In this document: positions 27,003 through 36,202 of the stretch, one piece after another
Numbering within the stretch: position 1 is the first letter of the stretch
Layout: every line of letters starts with the position of its first letter
Source: an uncultured Bacilli bacterium
Lineage (GTDB): Bacteria > Bacillota_I > Bacilli_A > Izemoplasmatales > UBA1188
Direction of reading: 5' to 3'
DNA: 64,000 nt
Assembly: GCA_905235635.1 (NCBI GenBank)
Contig: CAJOMC010000007.1
Coordinates: 62,001 to 126,000, forward strand
Position numbers and translations under genes: made by a program
The notes under the pieces: model-generated
What the model was told of the DNA's origin: nothing
Database searches by the model: none
What the model saw: the letters and a program-made list of their open reading frames with translations, nothing else

Positions 27003-27043
27003 GTGCTAATACGTATTATATAGCACCTTTATTATTATTTCAA
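27003..27043 (-). promoter_or_regulatory. Promoter of rpmB with an inverted repeat across the -10
   Basis: On the minus strand, TTGAAA (27043-27038), a 17-nt spacer and TATAAT (27020-27015). GTGCTA and TAGCAC (27003-27008, 27021-27026) flank the -10 as an inverted repeat and could be an operator. Confidence 0.7.
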
Positions 27044-27110
27044 GATTAAGTTTTAGAAGAATTAGACTTATAATAAAATTAAGTATAATATTTATATATT
27101 ATATATAATA

Positions 27111-27116
27111 GATAAT
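27111..27116 (+). promoter_or_regulatory. GATAAT 6 nt before the recG ATG (possible leaderless start)
   Basis: GATAAT 27111-27116 then AGTAAA and ATG 27123. No ribosome binding site. The nearby TATAAT (27105-27110) offers an alternative start a few bases earlier. Confidence 0.45.
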
Positions 27117-27122
27117 AGTAAA

Positions 27123-29096
27123 ATGATGGAACTAAAGAATTTAAAAGGAGTAGGAGAAAAAACTTATAACGCTCTCTTAAGTAAAGGAATTAAGGATATT
27201 CCTTCTCTTTTGTATAACCTTCCTACATCTTATAAAGAATATAGATTAACCAGGCTTATTCCAGATATAGTTGTGAACGTTAAAGCAATAGTTACAGATA
27301 CAGTAAATATAATGAAATTGAAAAACGTTACAAAAGTATCGTTTAGTGCATCGGTTGAAGGATTAATTATTAAAGTAGTTTTATTTAATCAAAACTACTT
27401 AAAAAATATAATTCATATAGGTAGTGAAGTAGTAATTGTAGGGAAGTTTGATGCGAGGTTTAGAACTATTGAAGCTACAAAAATTATTCCAGCACCTTTA
27501 TATAAAGAAGGAATATTCCCTGAATACAATTTTGATAATATAAATAATACAACTATTCAAAGAATTATCAAGGAAGGTCTTGAGTATTATGAAGAGGAAT
27601 ACTCTATTATTCCATCTTCATATTTAAATAAATACAATTATCCTACAGGGAAATCGCTATTTCTTGCGATTCACTTTCCAAAAAGCAAAGAAGATTATGA
27701 GAACGCTCTTTCATCACTTAAGTATCTAGAATTACTTGATTTTACCCTAAGGATGTCTACTATTAGAAAGAATCTTGAAGAAACAATTAAAGAACCTAAG
27801 AATATTGATTTGTCTAAATTAAAAGAATTTATTAGTAAAGCTATTACCTTTGAACTAACTTTAGATCAAAAGAATGCGGTTAACGATATTTATCTTGGGA
27901 TGAAATCTAATCATCCACTAAATATGTTACTAGAAGGGGATGTAGGATCAGGTAAAACAATTGTTTCAATAATATCTTCGTATATGTCTTATCTATCAGG
28001 TATGCAGTCGCTTATCATTGCGCCAACTGAGGCTCTTGCGAGGCAACACTATAATACTTTTAAATCTATATTTAATGAATTTGGTGTAAACGTTGCACTT
28101 CTTACTGCGTCAGTATCATCTAAAAATAGGAATATTATCTTAGAAGATTTAAAAAATGGTTCCATTGATATCATAATTGGCACACATTCCCTATTATCTA
28201 AAGAAGTAATATTTAAAAACCTTGGTTTTATTGTTTGTGACGAGCAACATAAATTTGGAGTTAATCAAAGAAAGACCATTAGAGAAAAAGGAATAAATCC
28301 AGACGTTCTCTATATGACTGCAACTCCAATCCCAAGGACCCTATCATTAACACTATTCGGTGATATGAAACTTGAAACTATTAAAACTATGCCTTTGGGG
28401 CGTAAACCTATAAAGACAGAAATATATTCATATAGGGATTACGTTGGGAGTGTTCTATCTTTTGTGAAAAAAGAAATAAGTGAAGGAAGACAAGCTTATT
28501 TTGTTTCACCTCTAATTGATGAAAATGATTCTACTGATATCACAAGCGTTATTAGAATAGAAAGAGATTTAAAAACATATTTTAAAGATTTAAGAGTTGG
28601 GTTACTACATGGAAGGCTATCTTCTATAGAAAAAGACGAAATAATAAATACATTTAAAAATAAGGAAATTGATATTCTTGTATCAACATCAGTTATTGAG
28701 GTAGGAATTAATAACCCTAACGCATCAGTTATGGTTATAATAGATGCGCACAACTTTGGTTTATCTTCTCTACATCAACTTAGAGGTAGGGTTGGACGTG
28801 GTACTGATTATGGGTATTGCTTCCTTATGGTTTCAAATAGTGATGAAAGAGAAAAACTTAAGATACTTGAAGAAACACAAGATGGTTTTAGAATTAGCGA
28901 AGAGGACTTAAGACAAAGAGGCCCAGGCGATTATCTTGGGAGGGACCAATCAGGTAGTATTAAGTTTAAATATGCAAATTTATTTAAAGATGATAATATT
29001 TTTAAAAATGCATTATTGGATTCAAAAGAACTTATCAAAGATGATACAATATTAGAGTACTATCAAGATCATTTATATAATGATAATTTTGATTAA
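27123..29096 (+). CDS. recG: ATP-dependent DNA helicase RecG
   Basis: Remodels stalled forks and Holliday junctions. 657 residues: an N-terminal wedge OB domain (about 30-150), helicase motif I EGDVGSGKT near 275, DEQH, MTATPIPRT, and a C-terminal helicase part with LRGRVGRG. The start is ATG ATG; either could be used. It is read into plsX and rnc. Confidence 0.96.
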   Translation: MMELKNLKGVGEKTYNALLSKGIKDIPSLLYNLPTSYKEYRLTRLIPDIVVNVKAIVTDTVNIMKLKNVTKVSFSASVEGLIIKVVLFNQNYLKNIIHIGSEVVIVGKFDARFRTIEATKIIPAPLYKEGIFPEYNFDNINNTTIQRIIKEGLEYYEEEYSIIPSSYLNKYNYPTGKSLFLAIHFPKSKEDYENALSSLKYLELLDFTLRMSTIRKNLEETIKEPKNIDLSKLKEFISKAITFELTLDQKNAVNDIYLGMKSNHPLNMLLEGDVGSGKTIVSIISSYMSYLSGMQSLIIAPTEALARQHYNTFKSIFNEFGVNVALLTASVSSKNRNIILEDLKNGSIDIIIGTHSLLSKEVIFKNLGFIVCDEQHKFGVNQRKTIREKGINPDVLYMTATPIPRTLSLTLFGDMKLETIKTMPLGRKPIKTEIYSYRDYVGSVLSFVKKEISEGRQAYFVSPLIDENDSTDITSVIRIERDLKTYFKDLRVGLLHGRLSSIEKDEIINTFKNKEIDILVSTSVIEVGINNPNASVMVIIDAHNFGLSSLHQLRGRVGRGTDYGYCFLMVSNSDEREKLKILEETQDGFRISEEDLRQRGPGDYLGRDQSGSIKFKYANLFKDDNIFKNALLDSKELIKDDTILEYYQDHLYNDNFD

Positions 29097-29111
29097 AAGT
29101 GAGGTATTAAA

Positions 29112-30119
29112 ATGATTAGAGTTGCAGTTGACGCAATGGGCGGTGATTTTGCGCCTGAAGAGCAAGTTAAAGGCGCAATGCTGGCAATTAAAAGATATGA
29201 TGATATAGAAATAACCCTATATGGTAAAAAAGAAGAAATAGAAAAATACCTAACTGATTCTACAAGAATAACTATTGAAGATTGTAGAGAAGTTATTCCT
29301 ATGGATACACATGACCCAAGAGGCGCAATTAGGGGTATGAAAGATTCTTCTATGACAAGAGCTATGATGTCTCTTGTTGAAGGAAAGAATGATTGTATGT
29401 GTACAAGTGGCCCAACACAAGCATTAATCGTTGGTGCACTACTTGTTGTTAGAAGAATGGAAGGATTTATGCGTCCCGCACTTGTCCCAACAATTCCATC
29501 TCTTACAACAGATGGTACTTTGATTTTAGATTGTGGTGGAAACTTAGATATTAAACCAGAACATCTTGTCCAACAAGCTAAGTTTGCGGTCACATACTGC
29601 AAAGAAGTATTGCATAGGGAAGATCCAAAAGTGGGTCTTTTAAATATAGGTACTGAAGAAGGAAAAGGAAGAGAGTTTGAAAATGAATGTTATAAACTAT
29701 TAAAGGAAAGTGGGCTAAACTTTGTTGGAAATGTTGAAACAAAACAAATCCTTGAACCACCATGTGACATTCTTTTATCAGATGCTTTCACAACTAATAT
29801 GGTTGTAAAAACTGTAGAAGGAACTGCTAAATCAATAGGCAAGATACTTAAATCAAATCTAAAAAGAGGATTCTTTGGTAAAATTGGTGCCCTTCTTTCA
29901 ATGAAGAATCTAAATAGATTTAAACAAGAAATTAATCCTGATAATAATGGTGGGGCTATGGTTATAGGTGTTAAACACCCACTAGTTAAACCTCATGGTT
30001 CATCAACCGCAATCACATTCTCTTATGGTATTGGTAAAACATCTGATATGGTAAGAGGAGATGTAATAAATAAGGTAGCGCAACTCCTAAAAGAAGAAGG
30101 TGAAATTAAAAATGAGTGA
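29112..30119 (+). CDS. plsX: Phosphate acyltransferase PlsX
   Basis: Makes acyl-phosphate from acyl-ACP for phosphatidic acid synthesis. 335 residues beginning VAVDAMGGDFAPEE, the family signature. GAGGT lies before ATG. In Bacillus plsX is followed by fabD-fabG-acpP; here rnc follows directly, so the fatty-acid genes are elsewhere or absent. Confidence 0.96.
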   Translation: MIRVAVDAMGGDFAPEEQVKGAMLAIKRYDDIEITLYGKKEEIEKYLTDSTRITIEDCREVIPMDTHDPRGAIRGMKDSSMTRAMMSLVEGKNDCMCTSGPTQALIVGALLVVRRMEGFMRPALVPTIPSLTTDGTLILDCGGNLDIKPEHLVQQAKFAVTYCKEVLHREDPKVGLLNIGTEEGKGREFENECYKLLKESGLNFVGNVETKQILEPPCDILLSDAFTTNMVVKTVEGTAKSIGKILKSNLKRGFFGKIGALLSMKNLNRFKQEINPDNNGGAMVIGVKHPLVKPHGSSTAITFSYGIGKTSDMVRGDVINKVAQLLKEEGEIKNE

Positions 30120-30783
30120 TCTTCATCCACTAGAACAGTTCTTTGAGATTGAGTTTAATGATAAAAAACTACTTCATACAGCCCTATCCCACTCGTCATA
30201 TGCGAACGAAAATAATTGCGAAAGCAATGAAAGGCTTGAGTATGTGGGTGATGCGGTAGTTGATTTACTTGTAGGTGAATACCTATATAAAACACTATCT
30301 TCACAAGAAGGCGTTCTAACTAAAAAGCGTGCAAATATTGTTTGCGAAAAGTCTCTATCATATTTCGCATCTTTATTTCATCTTGAAGATTATCTTTACC
30401 TAGGAAAGGGTGAAGAAAAAACCGGTGGAAGAGAAAAAGATGCGGTTAAATCTGATGCTTTTGAAGCATTTGTGGGCGCTATCTATATTGATCAAGGAAT
30501 TGAATCATGCAAAAAAGTAATTGAAAAAGTGGTAATACCAAATATAGAACATGTATATGAGGATACAATCGACTATAAGTCTATTCTTCAGGAACACGTT
30601 CAATCATTTAAGAGTTTCTTAAAATATGAGGTTGTCGGAGAATCTGGTCAACCTCACAACAAAACCTTTAAAGTTAGGGTTATTATGGATGAAGATATTG
30701 TTCTTGGAGAAGGAATGGGTTCATCTCATATTCATGCGGAACAAGAAGCTGCAAAGAATGCTCTAGAAAAATTGGCGGTGTAA
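30112..30783 (+). CDS. rnc: Ribonuclease III
   Basis: Cleaves double-stranded RNA in rRNA and mRNA processing. 223 residues: the catalytic signature NERLEYVGDAVVDL (39-52), and a C-terminal dsRNA-binding domain (about 153-223). The ATG at 30112 is preferred, with AGAAGGTG upstream; a GTG at 30100 is a possible alternative. It overlaps plsX by 8 nt. Confidence 0.95.
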   Translation: MSDLHPLEQFFEIEFNDKKLLHTALSHSSYANENNCESNERLEYVGDAVVDLLVGEYLYKTLSSQEGVLTKKRANIVCEKSLSYFASLFHLEDYLYLGKGEEKTGGREKDAVKSDAFEAFVGAIYIDQGIESCKKVIEKVVIPNIEHVYEDTIDYKSILQEHVQSFKSFLKYEVVGESGQPHNKTFKVRVIMDEDIVLGEGMGSSHIHAEQEAAKNALEKLAV

Positions 30784-30784
30784 T

Positions 30785-31435
30785 ATGCAAGAAAAAGAAT
30801 TATTTAAGAAGTTAGTAGAAGATGATATGGTTAACTTTAATGCCATATTAATGAAATATTATTCAGAGCTCTCTTTAACGGAAAAGGATATTTTTGTTTT
30901 ATCATCACTTACTAGACAACTTACTAAAAAAGATAATGTATTTATTCTTGAAAAGCTTAAAGCAAGAACAAAAATTCCTGAGGATGCATTCTTTGAATCA
31001 TTAAGCAATCTAACTGAAAAAGAATATTTAACCATTAAAAAAGATGTAAACCCTAAAACCGGGAAAGAGTCTGAATATTTTTACCTAGATGGCTTATATG
31101 ATAGAATTGTGTATTTGTATTTGGATATGATTAAAAAAGAAAGCGATAAATTGCCTCATACATTTGAGGAAAAAGTTTCACTTCTTTATGAAAAAACATT
31201 TAATAAACAAATGACTATAAGGGATGCAGAAATAATCTCTAGATGGGCATCCACAAATCAATTTTCCTATGAAGAAATTAAAAATGCTATTCTAGATGCG
31301 GCAAAAGTAGGTAAATATACCCTAAATTATGTTGACTCTAAACTTCTAAAGAAGAAGGTTCAAGAAGAAAACAATCCAGAATATGAGGCAACAAATAAAA
31401 TTATAAAAGAATTAAGTGATAAATGGAAAAAGTAG
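30785..31435 (+). CDS. DnaD-domain replication protein
   Basis: 216 residues. The N-terminal half resembles the DnaD winged helix and the C-terminal part (about 120-185, with FNKQMTIRDAEIISRWASTNQFSYEEIKNA) is the DnaB2/DnaD domain used in replication initiation of low-GC Gram-positives. It sits next to nth, the same dnaD-nth pairing as Bacillus, which supports a DnaD role. It overlaps nth by 13 nt. Confidence 0.85.
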   Translation: MQEKELFKKLVEDDMVNFNAILMKYYSELSLTEKDIFVLSSLTRQLTKKDNVFILEKLKARTKIPEDAFFESLSNLTEKEYLTIKKDVNPKTGKESEYFYLDGLYDRIVYLYLDMIKKESDKLPHTFEEKVSLLYEKTFNKQMTIRDAEIISRWASTNQFSYEEIKNAILDAAKVGKYTLNYVDSKLLKKKVQEENNPEYEATNKIIKELSDKWKK

Positions 31436-32058
31436 TAGATAGGGATTACCTTATATCCTATCTTGAAAGTTTATATAATAATGCTAAGTGCAGACTTAAC
31501 TTTAGAAACGATTATGAATTACTCGTTTCTATAGTTTTATCCGCACAAACTACTGACGATTCAGTTAATAAGGTAACACCATTTCTTTTTGAAAAATACC
31601 CAACAATCAAAGATTTAAGTAATGCTGATCTAGAAACTGTTGAAAAAATAATTAGGAGCATTGGACTCTACAAAAATAAATCAAAAAATATTATTGAACT
31701 CGCAAAAATGCTTTGTAATGATGGATATAGTATAGTCCCAAACAACTTTGATTATTTACTAAAGTTACCAGGAGTAGGTAGAAAAACTACTAACGTATTT
31801 TTATCTGAATATTATAACGAGAACACTCTAGGAATTGACACTCATTTGGGTAGACTGGCAAAAAGATTATACTTGGCTTCTGAAACTGACGACCCACTTA
31901 AAATTGAGATAAAGTTGCTTAAGTATTTAGAAGGCTATTCATCAAAAAAGTTTCACCATATGATGATTGCCTTTGGAAGAGATAAATGCACTGCGCAAAG
32001 CCCTAAATGTAGTGAATGTAAACTAAAAGATTATTGCAAAAATGGAGTTGGAAAATAA
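31423..32058 (+). CDS. nth: Endonuclease III
   Basis: DNA glycosylase/AP lyase for oxidised pyrimidines. 211 residues with the helix-hairpin-helix LPGVGRK and catalytic K121, D139 in GIDTH, and the 4Fe-4S loop C-x6-C-x2-C-x5-C at the C-terminus. The ends match E. coli Nth closely. The stop lies inside the terminator hairpin. Confidence 0.96.
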   Translation: MEKVVDRDYLISYLESLYNNAKCRLNFRNDYELLVSIVLSAQTTDDSVNKVTPFLFEKYPTIKDLSNADLETVEKIIRSIGLYKNKSKNIIELAKMLCNDGYSIVPNNFDYLLKLPGVGRKTTNVFLSEYYNENTLGIDTHLGRLAKRLYLASETDDPLKIEIKLLKYLEGYSSKKFHHMMIAFGRDKCTAQSPKCSECKLKDYCKNGVGK

Positions 32059-32081
32059 TTGTTATTTTCACTCCATTTTTT
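32038..32081 (+). terminator. Terminator overlapping the end of nth
   Basis: AAATGGAG / CTCCATTT outer stem with an inner GAAAATAA / TTATTTTC stem, followed by T's. The 5' arm is the last codons of nth. Confidence 0.88.
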
Positions 32082-32127
32082 AATATATTTCGTTACAATT
32101 TGTTCTTTTTTTAGAAAATTATAAATC

Positions 32128-32157
32128 TTGAAACTTAACATATTTCATTAATAGAAT
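32128..32157 (+). promoter_or_regulatory. Promoter of the HTH/TPR regulator gene
   Basis: TTGAAA (32128-32133), an 18-nt spacer and TAGAAT (32152-32157). Confidence 0.55.
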
Positions 32158-32177
32158 AGCAAGTAAAGGAGAGACAT

Positions 32178-33417
32178 ATGAATATTAAACCTTTGCTTAG
32201 AAGCATAGCTAAAATTAATGAAACAAAAAATAGGGAAGAAAAAGAATCTGGAATAGGTGAGTTATTAAAAAAGAAAAGACTCTCACTAAACCTAACATTA
32301 AAGGAAGTTGCTAAAGATACATGTAGACCTTTCAAAGATAGAAAGAAATGAAATTAAGCCTAACGAATCATTTCTTGCGTGTCTTATGGAGAACGTTAAA
32401 ATATCAAAGAATGAAATATACTTACTAGAAAACGCCCATGAACTTTTAATTGAGTCGATAGACTATCTTTATAATTATGATAATGATAGTTTTGAGAGCT
32501 TATATGATGACATAAGGGGAATAGAAAATAATACTAATGCAGATATCATTATTTTTGGATACTATACTATCACAGGCCAACTGAATATGGCTAATAACTT
32601 TGCGGTAAAACTAATCCAGATTGCAACCAGCTTAGACGAAACACAAATTACAGTATTTTCTATTTTCCTATCACATTATCTATGTAGGACCGGTAACTAC
32701 ATAGATGCGTATGAGATTATTACACAAATCAAAAATTATGGATCAATGATCCATTTTGAACCCATAATTAATGATTTGTTATTTAATGTTTCTATATTAT
32801 CGGGTAGAAGCACACTTGCGGCATATTATTATTTAATCCTATCAAGGTATTACGCAAAACACCCCAATGTTAGAAGAATTCTAGAACTTAAATATTCATT
32901 CGCAGAGATGTTGTATTTTGAAGGCGAGTATGAGCAAGCTATATCTATAATAGAAAATACTAAAGAGCTCCAAGATATCGCCATAGATGAACGTTTCCTG
33001 CTGGTTTTAGGTCTATCATATTTTAAATTAGAAAAGGATATTAGTGCGAAAGAATACCTAGATAAAATACAAATTACTTCCCCATATTTTAGATATTGTA
33101 TTCAAGAAAAGTATCTACTTGCGGAAAATGGGCTTGACTATCTTCAAGACGTTTATAATACATATTCTTATAGTCATGATCCGTATATTAGATACTTCAT
33201 ATTATACAAAACAGAAAGATTATCTAGATCTTTCTTCAATTCGATGGAATATGTAAGTTTATATGATGATTCTTCTTACTATAGAAAAATTGACTTACTG
33301 AAACTTGAGCGAGATTATCTATTATCTAAATGTCAGTATAAACAAGTCTATCTAATCACAAAAAAGATGGAAGAATTAAAAAAGAGAATGCATGTAGAAA
33401 GGACTATTCGATTATAG
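32178..33417 (+). pseudogene. HTH (Xre-type) regulator with TPR-like domain, frame-broken
   Basis: The ATG at 32178 has AAAGGAGAG and reads about 50 residues of an Xre-type helix-turn-helix (IGELLKKKRLSLNLTLKEVAKDTC), then runs to a TGA at 32349-32351. The recognition helix end (LSKIERNEIKPN) and a long helical TPR-like domain continue in the +1 frame to 33417. The layout resembles peptide-responsive regulators of the Rgg/PlcR/ComR kind. Compared with the usual CxxxSYLSKIE, about 11 bases seem lost near 32320-32331. It is either a pseudogene or a sequence error. Its end overlaps convergent tmcAL by 14 nt. Confidence 0.75.
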
Positions 33418-34534
33418 GACTGTACTCACTTAAGTATAGTCCATCCTCACTATGAGGTAGAGAATATATTTTAGTATAGGTTAGTTCTTTATATACGTCT
33501 TTATTTATTTCTCTTTTGATTTCAGTTATAAAAGGAACTAAACTATTTCTCATATTTTTAAGGTAGGATCTTCCTTTCTGATCAAAACCAAGCACCCTTA
33601 AATAGTCTAGAGAATCTTTAACGTCACTTTTCTTAATCCCAAGAAGGAGTGCCATAAGCACTCTATTAACTTTAGTCTCCCTATCTCTTTTAGATATTAA
33701 TTTATTTACTAATGCTTCATAATTTAAAACATTCTTCAAAGATTTAAGTCTGTTTTCAAAACCATCAGATATGAGTAATATATCTTTTAGTTCATCCAAA
33801 GAAGAAGATAAAATTCTATATTTGATTAAATCAAAATAGTCATCTTTCACATGTTTTTGAAGATTTGAAATATCATAAGAAAATTTATATTTATTTAAAC
33901 CTTGTATTAAGTCGTTTCTAATAGCGCTTGCGCTCTGGATAACACACCCTTCTTTTAAATCGCTATAGTATCCAGTGGATACTCTTTTAACAAGGTGTTT
34001 GTTTATATTATATGAATTATTGTTTATAGTTTTGATATATTCAATACCTAGTAAATCATTTGGTGATGATAAAATATCTTTAGCGTTTTGATCCAAATTT
34101 ATAATGGCTTTTTTTGACGAATTATTAAAACTATCTCCACCATCTAAATATTTTTTGAGAAGAGTTTTATAATCTTCTTTTTGGGTTAATGAAGCTATTT
34201 TTTCAAGAGCGTCTATATCATTTGATTCTGACCCAAAGTATAAGTCAGTAACTCCAGCCTTGTATAATATTTCAATGGCATACTTAGCATATATATCTGC
34301 TGCCTCAATTGCGTATACGGTTGGTATCTCTAAGACTAAGTTGATTCCATTCTTTATCGCAACTTTAGTTCTTGAAAATTTATCAAAAATAGCGGGTTCA
34401 CCCCTCATAACAAAATTAGGACTCATAGCAACTATAATCAAATCATAATCACCATCTTTCCTTATATAATCGATTAAGTATTTGTGTCCTTCGTGAAATG
34501 GATTAAATTCCGCAACGAATCCTGCAACTTTCAT
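33404..34534 (-). CDS. tmcAL: tRNA(Met) cytidine acetate ligase TmcAL
   Basis: Uses ATP and acetate to make N4-acetylcytidine at the wobble base of elongator tRNA-Met. 376 residues, starting with the nucleotidyltransferase motif FVAEFNPFHEGH (6-17), and SPNFVMRGEPAIFDK typical of the YlbM family. The ATG at 34534 lies 6 nt after TATAAT and has no ribosome binding site. Divergent from the DUF177 gene. Confidence 0.94.
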   Translation of the reverse strand: MKVAGFVAEFNPFHEGHKYLIDYIRKDGDYDLIIVAMSPNFVMRGEPAIFDKFSRTKVAIKNGINLVLEIPTVYAIEAADIYAKYAIEILYKAGVTDLYFGSESNDIDALEKIASLTQKEDYKTLLKKYLDGGDSFNNSSKKAIINLDQNAKDILSSPNDLLGIEYIKTINNNSYNINKHLVKRVSTGYYSDLKEGCVIQSASAIRNDLIQGLNKYKFSYDISNLQKHVKDDYFDLIKYRILSSSLDELKDILLISDGFENRLKSLKNVLNYEALVNKLISKRDRETKVNRVLMALLLGIKKSDVKDSLDYLRVLGFDQKGRSYLKNMRNSLVPFITEIKREINKDVYKELTYTKIYSLPHSEDGLYLSEYSPIIE

Positions 34535-34540
34535 ATGAAA

Positions 34541-34546
34541 ATTATA
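34541..34546 (-). promoter_or_regulatory. TATAAT 6 nt before the tmcAL ATG (leaderless start)
   Basis: On the minus strand, TATAAT (34546-34541), TTTCAT, ATG at 34534. Confidence 0.65.
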
Positions 34547-34567
34547 TAATAATTATCAAAAGTAATC

Positions 34568-34573
34568 TATAAT
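34568..34573 (+). promoter_or_regulatory. TATAAT 6 nt before the DUF177 gene ATG (leaderless start)
   Basis: TATAAT 34568-34573, TAAACT, ATG at 34580. Back-to-back with the tmcAL promoter inside a 45-bp intergenic region. Confidence 0.65.
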
Positions 34574-34579
34574 TAAACT

Positions 34580-35035
34580 ATGGAATATTATATTTTTGAT
34601 TTAAAAAATAACGTAGATAAGAATAATAGTATCGAAGGCGAAATCGACTTCTCATCTAAAATAAAGGATGACATTTTAGAACTATCAAAATGCAAAGTTG
34701 ATGGTGCTTATTCATATGATTCAAGAAGAGATGGATGGATTTTTAATTTACATCTTCAAATAAGTGTCACAAAAGCTTGCGCATATACCCTAGAACCAGT
34801 TAATTTTCTTGTTGATTTTGATACTGATTTGATTTATACTTTTAAAGTGACCGACGACGATGCATTTCCTATTGAAGGAAATAAGATTGTTCTCGATGAA
34901 GAGATTTGGGGAGAAATCTTCATGAATATACCATCTAGAGTTATTAAAGAAGGCGCAGTATTTGATGATTCTGACAATGTATATTTTGATGATGATAATC
35001 CATTCGCGAATCTTAAATTAGACGATGATAATTAG
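34580..35035 (+). CDS. DUF177 (YceD) family protein
   Basis: 151 residues, with ACAYTLEPVNFLVDFDTDLIY in the middle (the usual C-x-R-C-L region is degenerate here) and an acidic, Asp-rich C-terminus. DUF177 proteins are linked to 23S rRNA accumulation in bacteria and plastids and nearly always precede rpmF, as here. No ribosome binding site; apparently leaderless. Confidence 0.85.
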   Translation: MEYYIFDLKNNVDKNNSIEGEIDFSSKIKDDILELSKCKVDGAYSYDSRRDGWIFNLHLQISVTKACAYTLEPVNFLVDFDTDLIYTFKVTDDDAFPIEGNKIVLDEEIWGEIFMNIPSRVIKEGAVFDDSDNVYFDDDNPFANLKLDDDN

Positions 35036-35048
35036 AGGAGGATGACAA

Positions 35049-35237
35049 ATGGCTGTTCCTTTTAGAAAAACTAGTAAATCGGTAAAAAGAATTAGAAGAG
35101 GCTCTAAGGGCTTAAAGAGTCCTGCTCTCGTTAAAGATCCTAATACTGGAGAATACCGTGTTCAACACCAAGTAGATGCTCAAGGCAACTATAAGGGTGA
35201 ACAAGTAGTTGAAGTAAAAGAAAAGAAAGAAAAGTAA
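35049..35237 (+). CDS. rpmF: 50S ribosomal protein L32
   Basis: 62 residues with the MAVPFRKTSKSVKRIRRGS N-terminus. It has no cysteines, so it is the zinc-free form. GAGGA lies upstream. A terminator follows. Confidence 0.93.
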   Translation: MAVPFRKTSKSVKRIRRGSKGLKSPALVKDPNTGEYRVQHQVDAQGNYKGEQVVEVKEKKEK

Positions 35238-35250
35238 TTTCTTAAGAAAC

Positions 35251-35270
35251 AAGCACTAAAGGTGCTTTTT
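35251..35270 (+). terminator. Terminator after rpmF
   Basis: AAGCAC / GTGCTT stem with a 5-nt loop and T-tail, only 15 nt before the rsmH ATG, so partial read-through to rsmH is plausible. Confidence 0.75.
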
Positions 35271-35284
35271 CTTTAGGTGGAGAT

Positions 35285-36202
35285 ATGGAACATATACCAG
35301 TACTATTAAATGAGGCAATTGAATACCTCAATATTAAACCAAATGGAATATATGTTGATATGACCTTAGGTGGTGGAGGACACTCATCTAAGATTTTAAG
35401 CATATTAAATAGTACTGGTCATCTATACTCTTTTGATGTTGATGATGAATCTATATCTTTTGCTAAAGAAAAATTAGATAAATATAGTAACTACACAATA
35501 GTAAAATCTAATTTCTCTAATATCAAAGAAGAGTTATACAACCTTGGAATTGAAAAGGTAGACGGAATCCTCTATGACCTAGGCGTCTCATCATTTGATT
35601 TTGATGATAAAGAAAGAGGCTTCTCATACAATAGTGATGCAAGACTCGATATGAGGATGGATAAAACCCTAAAGAGAGATGCTTATTATATAGTAAACAA
35701 TTATCCAGAACAAAAACTTGCGAATATTATCTATCAATATTCGGATGAAAAATTCTCTCGTCAAATCGCAAAAAGGATAATAGAAGAAAGGAAACAAAAA
35801 CCAATTGAAACTACGTTTGAACTTGTAGATATCATTAAAAGATCTATTCCAGAAAAGTTCCTACATTCAAAAGGGCATCCCGCAAAAAAGACTTTCCAAG
35901 CATTAAGAATTGAAGTTAATGATGAATTAAATAATCTTGAAAAATCTCTAGAAAGTGCGGTTTCCCTTCTTAATAAAGGCGCAAGAATTGTGGTAATTGA
36001 TTTTGAACCACTTGAAGATAAAATAGTTCAGAAAGTCTTTAAAAAATACTATAGAGAGGAAAACATCAAAGGGCTTCCCGTAAGCCTTGGTGAACCGCTT
36101 CTTAAACGTATAACAAAAAAACCTATTATTCCAAGCGATGAAGAAATCGAAAGAAATAATAGGAGTCATTCTGCAAAAATGAGAGTCGTTGAAAAGAATT
36201 AA
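35285..36202 (+). CDS. rsmH: 16S rRNA m4C1402 methyltransferase RsmH
   Basis: N4-methylates C1402 of 16S rRNA. 305 residues with HIPVLLNEAIEYL, DMTLGGGGHSSKIL (SAM site) and GILYDLGVSSFDFD. AGGTGGAG lies before ATG. It usually leads the cell division and wall cluster (ftsL, pbp, mraY); here it is followed only by a convergent membrane protein. Its 3' codons form a terminator stem. Confidence 0.96.
   Translation: MEHIPVLLNEAIEYLNIKPNGIYVDMTLGGGGHSSKILSILNSTGHLYSFDVDDESISFAKEKLDKYSNYTIVKSNFSNIKEELYNLGIEKVDGILYDLGVSSFDFDDKERGFSYNSDARLDMRMDKTLKRDAYYIVNNYPEQKLANIIYQYSDEKFSRQIAKRIIEERKQKPIETTFELVDIIKRSIPEKFLHSKGHPAKKTFQALRIEVNDELNNLEKSLESAVSLLNKGARIVVIDFEPLEDKIVQKVFKKYYREENIKGLPVSLGEPLLKRITKKPIIPSDEEIERNNRSHSAKMRVVEKN

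Noticed and set aside
32135-32335. Minus-strand open frame opposite the HTH part of the regulator gene
   Set aside because: Antisense to a recognisable helix-turn-helix with a good ribosome binding site on the plus strand.
32310-32355. Programmed +1 frameshift in the HTH/TPR gene or rpsD
   Set aside because: No slippery site or stimulatory element is visible, and conserved residues are missing in both cases, which points to lost bases.
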